From Sandaracinaceae bacterium (GTDB lineage: Bacteria > Myxococcota_A > Polyangia > Polyangiales > Sandaracinaceae), in the NCBI GenBank assembly GCA_040218145.1, contig JAVJQK010000054.1, positions 16,729 to 80,728 of the forward strand: DNA of 64,000 nt, in the 5' to 3' direction. Shown one piece after another: positions 39,056 to 51,369 of the stretch. Position numbers and translations under genes: made by a program. Under the pieces are notes generated by a model that was not told the origin of the DNA, ran no database searches, and saw only the letters and a list, made by a program, of their open reading frames with translations. Numbering within the stretch: the stretch's first letter is position 1; every line of letters begins with the position of its first letter.

Positions 39056-39445
39056 ATGGAACGAGAGACCATCCACACCGACGACGCCCCGGCGGCGATC
39101 GGTCCCTACGTGCAGGCCGTCAAGGCCAACGGGCTCGTGTTCTGCTCCGGGCAGATCGCGCTCGACCCCAAGAGCGGCGAGATCGTCGGCGCGGGCGACG
39201 TGGCCGCGCAGACCGAGCAGGTGATGAAGAACCTCGAGGCGGTGCTGACCGCCGCGGGGAGCTCCTTCGCCCAGGTGGTCAAGACGACCATCTTTCTCAC
39301 CGACCTCGGTGACTTCCAGACGGTCAACGCCATCTACGCGTCTCGCTTCGAGGGCGTCTCTCCGCCCGCGCGCGCCTGCGTCGAGGTGTCCGCGCTGCCG
39401 AAGGGCGTCCAGGTCGAGATCGAGATGACCGCGCTCCACGCGTGA
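39056..39445 (+). CDS. ridA: RidA family reactive-intermediate deaminase
   Basis: A 129-aa single-domain RidA/YjgF protein. The conserved 'GPYVQAVKANGLVFCSGQIA' is near the N-terminus. The family's key Arg is in 'SPPARACVEV' (R106) and a Glu follows (E121). RidA hydrolyses reactive enamine/imine intermediates made by PLP enzymes and so protects them. It is short, cytoplasmic and usually trimeric. The gene is divergent from the repeat-containing membrane protein, with a 35-bp gap between starts. Confidence 0.92.
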   Translation: MERETIHTDDAPAAIGPYVQAVKANGLVFCSGQIALDPKSGEIVGAGDVAAQTEQVMKNLEAVLTAAGSSFAQVVKTTIFLTDLGDFQTVNAIYASRFEGVSPPARACVEVSALPKGVQVEIEMTALHA

Positions 39446-39566
39446 GCGCCGACGTGTGACGGGACGACCGTCACGGTCGGGGCGGATCGACGCGGTCGTC
39501 GGCGCTCACGCGCCTCACGGACAGACGGAACGGCGGATGCTCCTCCGGACGAGGGTTGGAGGAACC

Positions 39567-40136
39567 GTGACGAAGAAGACCCTGTTCACCGCCCTGACCG
39601 CGCTCGCCCTGTGCGCCTGTGACGAGCCCGAGCCCCTCGTGTTGGGCTCGAGCGGCGAGTCGCTCGCGGAGATCGAAGAAGCCGCCCCCGCCGAGGTGTC
39701 GCGCCTGCCCTATCAGCAGCCCCCCGAAGAGGAGCTGGCCGAGCCGGACGTCGTGCGGCCCGCGATGTCGATCGAGGGGCGCGGGATGGAGGTGACCTGT
39801 CGGCGGGCGACCGTGTTCTTCCCCACCGACGAGGCGACCCTCGACGAGGATGACCGCTCGGCCCTGGACGCGCTCGCCAGGTGCCTGCGCGGCACGCCCG
39901 ACTCCGAGCACGTGACCATCGTCGGCGGCGCGGACCCGCGCGCGAGCGAGGCGTACAACGAGCAGCTCGCCCGTCAGCGGGCGGAGGCGGTCGCCTCGCA
40001 CCTCCGCGAGAGCGGCGTGCGCGAGGGCAGCTTCGAGATCCGACCCGTGGGCGAAGACGGCGCGATCGAGGGCATGCCCGTGCTCTGGCCGCTGCAGCGC
40101 CACGGCGTCGCGCGCGTCGAGGACCCGGCGCGCTGA
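39567..40136 (+). CDS. OmpA-family lipoprotein
   Basis: A 189-aa product with a lipoprotein signal ('LFTALTALALCAC', Cys18). After an acidic linker it has an OmpA/MotB-type peptidoglycan-binding domain ('ATVFFPTDEATLDEDDRSAL', 'VTIVGGADPRASEAYNEQLA', 'RQRAEAVASHL'). It probably ties the outer membrane to peptidoglycan. GTG 39567 has a perfect GGAGG 6 nt upstream. Its stop is directly adjacent to the purA stop on the other strand. Confidence 0.85.
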   Translation: MTKKTLFTALTALALCACDEPEPLVLGSSGESLAEIEEAAPAEVSRLPYQQPPEEELAEPDVVRPAMSIEGRGMEVTCRRATVFFPTDEATLDEDDRSALDALARCLRGTPDSEHVTIVGGADPRASEAYNEQLARQRAEAVASHLRESGVREGSFEIRPVGEDGAIEGMPVLWPLQRHGVARVEDPAR

Positions 40137-41411
40137 TCAGCGCCAGGGATCGAGCCGCTCGATCGTCTCGGCGCGGTCCGGACCGACGCTGAGGATCGAC
40201 GCGGGGATGCCGACGAGCTGCTCGACGCGCTCGACGTAGGCGCGCGCCTTCGCGGGCAGCGCCTCCACGCTCCGCGCGGCCGTGACGTCCTCGGACCACC
40301 CGGGCAGCTCTTCGTAGATCGGCGTCACGCGCTCCAGGCCGACCGAGGGCGGGGCGTCGACGCGCTCGCCGTCCAGCTCGTACGCCACGCAGAGCTTCAG
40401 GGTCTCCATGCCGCTGAGCACGTCGAGCTTGGTGAAGGCGAGCTCGCTCAGCCCGTTGACGCGCGCGGCGTGCCGCAGGACCGGGATGTCCAGCCAGCCG
40501 CAGCGGCGGGGGCGGCCCGTCGTGGCGCCGAACTCGCCGCCGGCCTGCCTCAGCGCCTCGCCGTCCTCGCCGTGCATCTCGGTGGGGAAGGGCCCGTCGC
40601 CCACGCGCGTGGTGTAGGCCTTGCTGATGCCGAGCACGCGGTCGATGTGCGTGGGGCCGAGGCCGCTGCCCGTGCACGCGCCGCCGGCGGTCACGCTCGA
40701 GCTGGTCACGAACGGGTAGGTGCCGTGGTCGAGATCGAGCATCGTGCCCTGCGCACCCTCGAGCAAGATTCGTTTCCCGGCGTCGCGCAGGCGGTGGAGC
40801 GCGTCCGTGGTGTCGCCCACGTACGGGAGGATCGCGTCGGCGCAGCCGAGCACCGCGTCCGCGACCTGCACCGCGCTCGGGGGCTCGCCGCCGAGGGCCT
40901 CGATGGTGGGGCGCCACGCCTCGATGAGCCCGGCGACCTTCGCGCGGAGCTCGTCCGGGTGGGCCAGGTCGGCGACGCGCACGCCGCGGCGCGCGGCCCG
41001 ATCCTGATAGCAGGGGCCGATGCCGCGCTTCGTCGTGCCGATCGCGTTCGGACCCTGCTCGCGGAGGCCATCGACGAGGAAGTGCGCGCCGGTCACCAGG
41101 TGGGCGCGCTCGCTGACCAGGACGCGGTCTTCGGTGAGCAGCCCGCGGCCGCGCATCACGTCCAGCTCCTTCACCAGGACCTGGGGATCGATGACCATGC
41201 CCGGCCCGAGGATGCAGCGAGGGCGGGCGTGCAGCGCGCCGGACGGGACGAGGTGGAAGACCACCTTCTCGCCGCCGACCACCAGGGTGTGTCCCGCGTT
41301 CGCGCCGCCGCCGAAGCGCACGACGGCGTCGGCCTCCTCGGCGAGTCGATCGACGATCTTGCCCTTGCCCTCGTCACCCCATTGGGCGCCGACGATCACC
41401 AGCGTGGTCAT
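40137..41411 (-). CDS. purA: Adenylosuccinate synthetase
   Basis: A 424-aa enzyme that makes adenylosuccinate from IMP, aspartate and GTP in AMP synthesis. It shows the N-terminal P-loop-like 'QWGDEGKGKIVD' (from residue 10), 'GGGANAGHTLVV', 'TTKRGIGPCYQD' and 'TGRPRRCGW' motifs. The start ATG 41411 overlaps the hisZ stop (ATGA), so hisZ and purA are co-translated. The hisZ-purA pair is found in many proteobacteria. Confidence 0.97.
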   Translation of the reverse strand: MTTLVIVGAQWGDEGKGKIVDRLAEEADAVVRFGGGANAGHTLVVGGEKVVFHLVPSGALHARPRCILGPGMVIDPQVLVKELDVMRGRGLLTEDRVLVSERAHLVTGAHFLVDGLREQGPNAIGTTKRGIGPCYQDRAARRGVRVADLAHPDELRAKVAGLIEAWRPTIEALGGEPPSAVQVADAVLGCADAILPYVGDTTDALHRLRDAGKRILLEGAQGTMLDLDHGTYPFVTSSSVTAGGACTGSGLGPTHIDRVLGISKAYTTRVGDGPFPTEMHGEDGEALRQAGGEFGATTGRPRRCGWLDIPVLRHAARVNGLSELAFTKLDVLSGMETLKLCVAYELDGERVDAPPSVGLERVTPIYEELPGWSEDVTAARSVEALPAKARAYVERVEQLVGIPASILSVGPDRAETIERLDPWR

Positions 41412-42667
41412 GCTTCGCTCCCGTGCGCCCAGCGGGCGAGGCGCGTCCATCCGCGGGCCGCGCGCTCCGCGCCGTCCCGGACCCGCACCGCCACCGGCTC
41501 TTTTCCGCAGAACACCGCGGCGTCGTAGCCCCACCGGCGCGCATAGTCGAGCGCGGCCCGCTTGCCGCGGGTCCCCAGCGTCGCCGCGCTGGCGTCTGCC
41601 CCCCGCAGCTTCTCGGCCACGCGGTCGCGGTCGGAGCCCTTGCCGCCGGCCACCACGAAGCGCGCGCGCCTCGCCACGTCCGGCCGCCGCCCGACCTCGC
41701 TCAGCGCCCACTCGAGGTTCGCGAGGTCGATGCCGAACCCGGTGGCGGGCTGCGCGGCGCCGAAGCGCGCGAGCAGGCCATCGTACCGCCCGCCCGCGCC
41801 GACCGGCTCCCCGGGCCCGCGCGCGAGCAGGGTGAAGCTCGGCCCGGTGTAGTAGCTGGCGCCCCGCACCTCGCCGAGATCGAGGGACAGCCGCGCGCCG
41901 AGCCCGGCCGCGTCGAGGCGACGGATGAGCGCCGCGAGATCCTTCAGCGAGCGGCGGGCGCCCTCCGAGCGGAACACCTTGCGCGCCTCCCGCAGCACGC
42001 CGACGTCCCCGTGGAGCTGGACCGCGCCCTCGAGCTTGCGTCGCGCCTCGCGGCCGGCCTTCGCCGCGCTCAGCGCCGCGTGCAGCCCCGCGCCGTCCTT
42101 GCGGATGAGGGCCGCCTCGACGTCCTCGCGGGCCTCCTCGGGCAGCTCGGCCAGCGCGGCGCGGGTCAGCGTCACAAGCGACAGCTCGATCTGGAAGTCG
42201 TCGAGCCCGGTCGCTTCGAGCGAGCGCGCCGCGAGCGTGATGACCTCGACGTCCGCGTCGCCGTCGTCCTGTCCGATCAGCTCCACGCCGGCCTGCGCGA
42301 TCTGGCGCGCCTTGCGAGCCCGCCCGCGCCGCTGACGGATGAGCGACCCCGCGTAGGACAGCCGCCACGGCGCCGGACGGTCGGCGAGCTGGGTGGCGAC
42401 GATGCGCGCGATCTGCGGCGTGATGTCGGGGCGGAGGAGCGCCACCTCGCCCGTGTCCGGATCGACGAAGCGCAGCAGGTCTCGTCGATCGAGGGTGTCG
42501 AGCCCGCGCTCGATCACCTCCGCGTGCTCGAACGGCGGCGTCGTGACGAGCTGATAGCCCCACGCGTCGAAGAGATCGGTGAGGCGAGACGCGAGCTGCG
42601 ACCGAGCCGTCGCCTCGGGAGGCAGCAGGTCGCGCATGCCCGCCGGCGGAGCGAGGGGGAAGGTCAT
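41408..42667 (-). CDS. hisZ: ATP phosphoribosyltransferase regulatory subunit (HisRS-like)
   Basis: A 419-aa paralogue of the histidyl-tRNA synthetase catalytic core. It has 'RPDITPQIARIVATQL' (motif 2 region) and 'VGAGGRYDGLLARFG' near the family's histidine-binding site. HisZ partners the short HisG to form ATP phosphoribosyltransferase, the first step of histidine synthesis. A C-terminal segment of ~85 residues follows the core, longer than in many HisZ. True HisRS is less likely because of the purA neighbour and the missing anticodon-binding domain. A TTGACG-17-TACCAA promoter lies just upstream. Confidence 0.85.
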   Translation of the reverse strand: MTFPLAPPAGMRDLLPPEATARSQLASRLTDLFDAWGYQLVTTPPFEHAEVIERGLDTLDRRDLLRFVDPDTGEVALLRPDITPQIARIVATQLADRPAPWRLSYAGSLIRQRRGRARKARQIAQAGVELIGQDDGDADVEVITLAARSLEATGLDDFQIELSLVTLTRAALAELPEEAREDVEAALIRKDGAGLHAALSAAKAGREARRKLEGAVQLHGDVGVLREARKVFRSEGARRSLKDLAALIRRLDAAGLGARLSLDLGEVRGASYYTGPSFTLLARGPGEPVGAGGRYDGLLARFGAAQPATGFGIDLANLEWALSEVGRRPDVARRARFVVAGGKGSDRDRVAEKLRGADASAATLGTRGKRAALDYARRWGYDAAVFCGKEPVAVRVRDGAERAARGWTRLARWAHGSEA

Positions 42668-42678
42668 GGCCCGCGGGC

Positions 42679-42707
42679 TTGGTATCGGTCGCCGCGCACA
42701 CCGTCAA
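42679..42707 (-). promoter_or_regulatory. Sigma-70-like promoter of hisZ-purA
   Basis: On the minus strand TTGACG, a 17-nt spacer and TACCAA lie upstream of the hisZ ATG (42667). The -10 ends 11 nt before the ATG, leaving a 5' leader of only a few bases. No Shine-Dalgarno sequence is present. Confidence 0.55.
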
Positions 42708-42754
42708 GCCATTCGCCGAGCGGGGACAGGCGTCCCCGAGGGTCTCCCCGAGGG

Positions 42755-43855
42755 TCAGGGGGAGAAGCCGTAGCCGCGGCGGCCGGAGGAGCTGCACTCG
42801 GGGTGGCCGCTCTGATCGCCGGGCCAGGAGCTGATGTCGGTGTCGTCGTCGCGGCCGTTGCACCACTGCTGGGTGCCGCCCATCGTCGAGTCGAAGATGA
42901 AGTTGTGCATCTGCACGCGGCTGTCGTCGTGGCAGTTGTGCCCTCCGCCGTCGCTGAACGTGTCGTACGGCGTGCTGCACGAGCGGAGCGCCCAGCTCGG
43001 GTGATAGTCGTTGACGGCCTCGTAGTACTGGAAGAAGCACTCGCGGCTCATCTCGGTGCCACAGCGGCCGTGGTTGCACGTGTTGTGGACGTGAACCCAC
43101 GCGCTCTGCCAGCGGTAGAGGGCGGTGGAGCTGTGGCGGCCGATGCCGAGGGTGCCGCTGATGCCCGCCTCGTGCAGCGCGAGGTAGTAGTAGCCGCTGC
43201 CGAGCTGGATCGGGGAAGAGTCGTTCCCGCCCTTGTCGCTGCCGTAGGCGACGTCGCCGTCGGGGGTCGGCTCGAGCACGGGCAGATCCCGCGCCCGGAG
43301 CATGTCGTTCATCACCTCGTGCTGCTCTGCGTACAGGCTCGGGGCCCGGACGCCGAAGGTGTGCAGGGCGTGAATCTCGGGCTCGAGGGCCTCCGCCAGC
43401 GTCGGGCCGACCTGCGCCGCGATGGACTCCCGCAGCACCGCCGCCGCCTCGCCGGCGAGCTCGAACAGGACGCGGTTGTCGTCCGCCTCGGGGCGGTCGT
43501 CGATCTGCCGCTCGAGGTCCTCGGCCCAGACCGGATCGAGCCACGCGTCGCCGCCCTGCTGGCTGTAGAAGATGTAGCCCTGGTCGTCGGTCATGCGGGC
43601 GTCCACCTCGAACTTCGGCGACAGCGGATCCTGCTGGTACTCCGGCGCGGTGGCGCGGCCGCGGAGCGCTTGCAGGTAGATGACGACGTCGGCGCGCCGG
43701 TACGCGAGCGACAGACCGCCTTCCTCCGCCTGGAGGACGGTCAGGCCCTCCTCCAGCTCGAGGGGCGCGTCGCCCACCTCGTCGACGTCGTTCGCGCATC
43801 CGACCAGCCCCAGGCTCAGGCTGATCAACAGGATCCCCAGGTGTTGTGCTCGCAT
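42755..43855 (-). CDS. Secreted lipoprotein with Cys/His-rich C-terminal domain
   Basis: A 366-aa product with a clear lipoprotein signal ('LGILLISLSLGLVGC', lipobox LVGC, Cys20). The C-terminal ~150 residues are rich in Cys, His, Tyr and Trp ('HNTCNHGRCGTEMSRECFFQ' and later Cys residues), as in disulphide-bonded secreted domains. No family recognised. GGAGG lies 6 nt before ATG 43855, which decides the start over ATG 43861 and an upstream codon. It lies behind hisZ in the same direction, 87 bp away, but as a separate unit. Confidence 0.7.
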   Translation of the reverse strand: MRAQHLGILLISLSLGLVGCANDVDEVGDAPLELEEGLTVLQAEEGGLSLAYRRADVVIYLQALRGRATAPEYQQDPLSPKFEVDARMTDDQGYIFYSQQGGDAWLDPVWAEDLERQIDDRPEADDNRVLFELAGEAAAVLRESIAAQVGPTLAEALEPEIHALHTFGVRAPSLYAEQHEVMNDMLRARDLPVLEPTPDGDVAYGSDKGGNDSSPIQLGSGYYYLALHEAGISGTLGIGRHSSTALYRWQSAWVHVHNTCNHGRCGTEMSRECFFQYYEAVNDYHPSWALRSCSTPYDTFSDGGGHNCHDDSRVQMHNFIFDSTMGGTQQWCNGRDDDTDISSWPGDQSGHPECSSSGRRGYGFSP

Positions 43856-43996
43856 CCCCATCCTCCGGGGTGTCGAGTCAGCACGCGGCGATCCAACCGG
43901 AATCCCCCACTCAGACGGCAATTCCAAGGCAGGCGGTGTCCAAGAACGAGACGCCCTGGGTGTTCAAAATCTAGAATCCGACACCTGGTCGGCGGG

Positions 43997-45925
43997 CTAC
44001 GCCCAGGCGACGAGCCCGAGGGCCAACGCGAGCCGGACCGCGCGATAGGGCCGATGCACGTCGCGGCTGAGGTCGCCTTCGAACGCCTGGACCAGCTCCG
44101 ACAGGGGCATCGGCGTGCGAGCCAGGGTCAAGACGCGCTCCACGTCGCGCGGGAGGCCGTCGGGCGGCGCGGCGCGGGTCCGGGTCAGATCGTCGAGCAT
44201 GTGGAGCGCGAAGCTCTCCTCCTCGAGCCCGAGCTCCAGGCGCCGATCGATCCCCGCGCTGAGGACGCGCCACGGGTCGAGGCCGAGCGGGAAGTAGCGA
44301 TCCGGCGGCTCCACGCCGTCGTGGAACTCGGCCTCCCCGTCGCTCCACGTGAACAGCTCCAGCAGCTTCTCCTTCACCTGCTCGGAGATGTGCCCGAAGA
44401 GCTGGACCGGCTCGATCAGCCCCAGCGCGGCGAGGGTGTCCCCGAGCCGCCCGTCGAAGCGAGGCAGGACGGCCAGGGCCATGTCCAGCTCGCTGCGCTC
44501 GAGGGTCCCGCGCGCGACCAGGAACTCCCCGAGCAGCTCTCGCGGCACGTTGGAGCTGACGAACTCGGGGATGCCGTCGAGGAGATAGACCTCCTTCCGC
44601 ACTTCGCGCCGGCGGCAGATCCACACGCCGGTCGCCCGCGCCGCCGCCGAGCGGGCCAGCGCGTCCACGAGCCCGCCCCCGGCGATGCTCCGCGTGTCGC
44701 TCGCCGCCGCCTCGGCGTCCGCGGCGGGCAAGTGCCCGGCCAGCTCGGGCACGTCGCCGAGCTTGCGCGCGGGGGTGCCGCCGATGCGCACCCAGTCGGT
44801 CGGCCCGAGCTCGCCCGTGGTCAGCCCCTCCACGAGCTGCGCGAACGTGATCGAGCCCCGCTCGGTGCCGTCCGCGCGCACGATCACGTAGTCGTCGAGG
44901 GGCGGCTCGCGGGTGACCTCGTCTTCGGACGCCTCGACCCCGTCGGGCAGGGTGGCCCGCGCCCCGCCCGTGGCGAGCGCGATCAGCGTGCCGAGCTGGG
45001 CGCGCATCGCGACCGGCGGAGACTCCGCGAGCGACAGGAGCGCCTTGCGCATGGCGGCGGCGCTCTCGAACCGGTCCTCCGGCTTTCGCGCCAGCCCCCG
45101 CCGGAGCGCGTCGACGAAGCCGGTGGGCAGCGTGTCCGCCTTCTGGTCGAGCGCCCGGACGTCGGCGTTCCGGACCGCGAGCAGGATCGCCAGCTCGCTG
45201 CCCCGCGCGAAGAGCGGCTCGTCGATCAGCAGCTCGGCCGCGACGATGGCGGCCGCGAAGACGTCGCTGCGCCGATCGCTCGCCTCGCCCCGCACCTGCT
45301 CGGGCGAGAGATACCCGAGCTTGCCCTTCGTCCGCCCCGCGGCCGCGGCCTGCGGGAAGCGCGAGCGGAGCCGCGCCTCCGCGATGCCGAAGTCGGCGAG
45401 CTTCACGTCGCCGGTCTCCGACAGCAGCACGTTCGAAGGCGAGACGTCGCCGTGCACGATGCCGAGGGGCGCCCCCGCGGCGTCGGTCGCTTCGTGCACC
45501 GCGTGGAGGCCGGCGAGCAGCTCCGTGACGATGAAGAGGGCCAGCGCCGGATCGAGCGGCTCGCGCTCCGTCCTTCGCCAGCGCTGGAAGCGCGAGAGAT
45601 CCAGCCCGGGCACGAGCTCCAGGGCGAGGAAGGGCTGCCCCTCCGCCGAGCCCGACGCGAGCACGCGCACCACGTTGGGGTGCTCGACCAGCGCCGCCAG
45701 CCGCGCCTCCTCCCCGAACATGCGCTCCGCCCCGGGCTCCGCCGCGATGTGGGGGAGCATGCGCTTGACCACCACCACCCGGTCGTCCCCGGCGGCGCGG
45801 GGCTCGACGGCTTGAAACACCTCCGCCATGCCGCCCACCGCGAGGCGCTGAAGCAGCCGGTAGCTCGCGAAGCGAGTGTTCGGGGGTGGCGCCGGAGGCG
45901 GCCCGGGCGGGTGGCTCGGTCGCAC
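43997..45925 (-). CDS. Ser/Thr protein kinase with GYF_2-like and DUF4388-like domains
   Basis: A 642-aa protein. The kinase domain (~20-290) has 'GGMAEVFQA', 'VVVKRML', 'HGDVSPSN' (His-Gly-Asp instead of HRD, common in myxobacterial kinases), 'ADFGIA' and 'SPEQ'. A short GYF_2-like domain follows ('TFAQLVEGLTTGELGPTDWV'). A C-terminal module resembles the DUF4388/PATAN type ('LLDGIPEFVSSNVPRELLGE', 'LVARGTLERSELDMALAVL'). No membrane helix is seen. GTG 45925 is chosen because TATCCT ends 6 nt before it. It is divergent from the O-methyltransferase gene. Confidence 0.82.
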   Translation of the reverse strand: MRPSHPPGPPPAPPPNTRFASYRLLQRLAVGGMAEVFQAVEPRAAGDDRVVVVKRMLPHIAAEPGAERMFGEEARLAALVEHPNVVRVLASGSAEGQPFLALELVPGLDLSRFQRWRRTEREPLDPALALFIVTELLAGLHAVHEATDAAGAPLGIVHGDVSPSNVLLSETGDVKLADFGIAEARLRSRFPQAAAAGRTKGKLGYLSPEQVRGEASDRRSDVFAAAIVAAELLIDEPLFARGSELAILLAVRNADVRALDQKADTLPTGFVDALRRGLARKPEDRFESAAAMRKALLSLAESPPVAMRAQLGTLIALATGGARATLPDGVEASEDEVTREPPLDDYVIVRADGTERGSITFAQLVEGLTTGELGPTDWVRIGGTPARKLGDVPELAGHLPAADAEAAASDTRSIAGGGLVDALARSAAARATGVWICRRREVRKEVYLLDGIPEFVSSNVPRELLGEFLVARGTLERSELDMALAVLPRFDGRLGDTLAALGLIEPVQLFGHISEQVKEKLLELFTWSDGEAEFHDGVEPPDRYFPLGLDPWRVLSAGIDRRLELGLEEESFALHMLDDLTRTRAAPPDGLPRDVERVLTLARTPMPLSELVQAFEGDLSRDVHRPYRAVRLALALGLVAWA

Positions 45926-46012
45926 CCGTAGAGGATACTTGGTTTTTTCGCCGCGCGGGCCCCATCGAGAGGAGGGTTGCGACCGGTGGGGGGCCCCACC
46001 ATCCTCGCCCCC

Positions 46013-46684
46013 ATGGCGGATCCGCGCTCGAGGGAAGGTGCGCGCTATGGCACTCCAGAGGTCGTCGCGTGGCTCGACGGGCTGCACGCGCGGCACGACA
46101 CGCCGCTGTCCGAGGCGTTCGAGGCCGACACGCGGCACGGCCTGCCTTCGATCCAGGTGGCGCCGTCGGAGGGCGCGCTGCTCGGCCTGATGGCCCGGCT
46201 GACCGGGGCGAAGAGGGCGGTCGAGGTCGGGACGCTCGCGGGCTACTCGGCGATTCACATGGCGCGCGGGATGGGGGAGGGCGGCCGGCTCTGGACCCTC
46301 GAGAACGACCCGAAGCACGCCGAGGTCGCGCGGGCCAACCTCGCGGCCGCGCAGCTCGACGCGCAGGTGGAGGTGCGGCTCGGGGACGCGACCGACTCGC
46401 TGACCGCGCTCGAAGCGCACGCTCCGTTCGATCTGGTCTTCCTCGACGCCGACAAGGGCCGCTACGACCGGTACGCGGCGTGGGCGTTCGCGAACCTCCG
46501 CGAGGGCGGGGTGCTCCTGGCGGACAACGTGTACTTCTTCGGCCGGCTCCTGGACGAAGAAGACCCCGACGCGGCGGCCATGCGGCGTTTTCACACGGAG
46601 GTCGCGGGGCGCTTCGCATCGACCGTGATTCCCACCCCGGACGGTCTCCTGCTCGGCCTCAAAACGCCCGCGAAAACGCCTTGA
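46013..46684 (+). CDS. SAM-dependent O-methyltransferase (CCoAOMT-like)
   Basis: A 223-aa class I methyltransferase. It has the SAM motif 'AVEVGTLAGYSAIHMA', 'RLGDATDSL', the metal-binding 'VFLDADKGRYDRY' and 'LLADNVYFFG'. This pattern is typical of the caffeoyl-CoA/catechol O-methyltransferase family (Mg-dependent). The substrate is unknown. ATG 46013 is favoured over an upstream GTG (45977) by the normal N-terminus. Confidence 0.9.
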   Translation: MADPRSREGARYGTPEVVAWLDGLHARHDTPLSEAFEADTRHGLPSIQVAPSEGALLGLMARLTGAKRAVEVGTLAGYSAIHMARGMGEGGRLWTLENDPKHAEVARANLAAAQLDAQVEVRLGDATDSLTALEAHAPFDLVFLDADKGRYDRYAAWAFANLREGGVLLADNVYFFGRLLDEEDPDAAAMRRFHTEVAGRFASTVIPTPDGLLLGLKTPAKTP

Positions 46685-46858
46685 CCGAGTCCTGAGAATC
46701 CGGGATATACGGCCGCGCCGAGCTTCCCCTGCGCCCTTCTTGCACGGGCCTTGACGTGCGAAGGCATGGACCCTACCGCCCGCCCGGATTTCGTTCCCGG
46801 CGTCGGACCGCCCCCACGCGGTCGCGCCGGCTGTGAGAGAGGCTCGTTCGGAGTGAGC

Positions 46859-47428
46859 ATGTCGACTGCGCCCAGCACACGGTACCGGGGGGTATCGCCC
46901 AGCGGGGGTGCGTCCGTCGCCATGTCGTCCGAGGCGAGCGACGCTCGTGGAGCGCGAAAGTGGCGGTGGATCGGGGCCCTCGTGCTCCTCGCGCCCGCCG
47001 CCTGGGCGCTCTGGACGATCGCCGCCCCGCTGGTCGCGCCGGAGGGCGCCGCGCTCGGTCCGATCCGCGGCGTGCGGCTCGGGACCGGGGCTGGCCAGGC
47101 GCGAGATCGCCTCGCGACAGGCGCGCCGGGCGAATTCCGCTCGGAGGCGATGGGTGAAGATCACGCCCTGACGTGGCAGCCGACGGGCGAGACCCGAGGC
47201 CTGCGCGCGGCGCGCCTCGAGTTCCACCTCGGCCAGCTGGTCGCGGTGCGATTGACCCTGGACGGCTCGGCGCCCGAAGCGCAGGGGCCGCAGTTCGAGA
47301 GTTCGAACGCTTCGGTGCTGACGCGGACGCGCAGCGGCGAGGCGGTGGAGCTGACGTGGCTGGCGCGAAGCTGCCCGACCCACGCCGGCGAAGTGAGGCG
47401 CTTGATCGAGGAGCATTCGCAACGCTGA
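46859..47428 (+). CDS. Hypothetical protein with one membrane helix
   Basis: A 189-aa product. One helix ('WIGALVLLAPAAWALWTIA', ~37-57) is followed by a soluble domain with strands ('ARLEFHLGQLVAVRLTLDG'), probably outside the cytoplasm. ATG 46859 has GGAG 6 nt upstream; ATG 46922 is an alternative. No family recognised. It lies 165 bp before the respiratory operon but a promoter separates them. Confidence 0.55.
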   Translation: MSTAPSTRYRGVSPSGGASVAMSSEASDARGARKWRWIGALVLLAPAAWALWTIAAPLVAPEGAALGPIRGVRLGTGAGQARDRLATGAPGEFRSEAMGEDHALTWQPTGETRGLRAARLEFHLGQLVAVRLTLDGSAPEAQGPQFESSNASVLTRTRSGEAVELTWLARSCPTHAGEVRRLIEEHSQR

Positions 47429-47447
47429 GCAGCCACCCGGATCGAGG

Positions 47448-47476
47448 TTGTCGCCAGGGACCGACCGAAGTATATG
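47448..47476 (+). promoter_or_regulatory. Sigma-70-like promoter of the act-cox operon
   Basis: TTGTCG, a 17-nt spacer and TATATG lie about 118 bp before actA. This is the best-spaced promoter in front of the respiratory operon. It leaves a leader of ~110 nt, unlike the many leaderless genes here. Confidence 0.55.
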
Positions 47477-47516
47477 GGCCGCCGCTCCACATGCGTGGGG
47501 CGTCCGGTCTTCGGAG

Positions 47517-47532
47517 CCAGGGCGTGCCCTGG
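47517..47532. repeat. 16-bp palindrome in the actA leader
   Basis: ccagggcgtgccctgg is a perfect dyad (7-bp arms, 2-nt centre) about 60 bp before actA. It could be a hairpin in the leader RNA or a binding site for a dimeric regulator. Confidence 0.6.
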
Positions 47533-47593
47533 GCCTCTCGGTCGCCCGACCCCACGGTCCGCGCGGCTCTCAGCTGAACCGAACGAGCGAGAC

Positions 47594-48264
47594 ATGCAGA
47601 TATTTCCCAAGTCGCTCAACTACCTCCCGCTGGTCGCGGCGCTCGGCGTGGCCATCGGAGGCGGCGTCGCCACGTTCGTGGTCGTCTACTACTTCTCCCC
47701 CCGCAACCTGCAGGTCGGCTACGAGCCGGAGCAGCCCGTGCCGTACAGCCACCGCCTCCACGCGGGGCAGCTGGGCATGGACTGCAGGTACTGCCATGCG
47801 AACGTCGAGCGCTCGCAAGAGGCCATGGTGCCGCCGACGCAGACCTGCATGGGGTGCCACAGCCTGGTGAAGACCGAGTCGGCGCGCCTCGCGCCGGTGC
47901 GGGAGTCCTGGGAGACGGGCGACCCCATCGAGTGGGTGCGCGTCCACAACATCCCCGACCACGCGTACTTCGCGCACGACGTCCACCTCGCCGCAGGCGT
48001 GGGGTGCGTCAGCTGCCACGGGCGCGTCGACCAGATGGAGGTCGTGTCGGTGCAGACGCCGCTCAGCATGGGCTGGTGTCTGGACTGCCACCGAAATCCT
48101 GGGGAATACGAGAACCCGGACGGGACGGTCGGCGCCATTCGCCCGCTGTCTCGCATCACCGACCTGGACTGGTCGCCGGAAGAAGCCACCGAGGCGGAGA
48201 GCGCGGAGATGCGGGGCCTGATGGCCCGCGCCGTGCCCCCCGAGAACTGCGCTGGGTGCCACCG

Positions 48265-48268
<4 letters not shown>
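47594..48268 (+). CDS. actA: Alternative complex III pentaheme cytochrome c subunit ActA
   Basis: A 224-aa membrane-anchored cytochrome c. One N-terminal helix (~10-33) anchors it, and the rest lies in the periplasm. Five CxxCH heme-binding motifs are present: C64-H68, C85-H89, C138-H142, C162-H166 and C219-H223. This is the pentaheme subunit of alternative complex III, which takes electrons from quinol and passes them to a cytochrome c or directly to the oxidase. The stop overlaps actB (ATGA). Confidence 0.95.

Positions 48269-51368
<3,100 letters not shown>

Positions 51369-51369
<1 letters not shown>

Noticed and set aside
37881..39224. Arg/Leu/Phe repeat proteins on the plus strand
   Set aside because: They are alternative frames of the hexanucleotide tract; only the minus-strand frame gives membrane helices on both sides.
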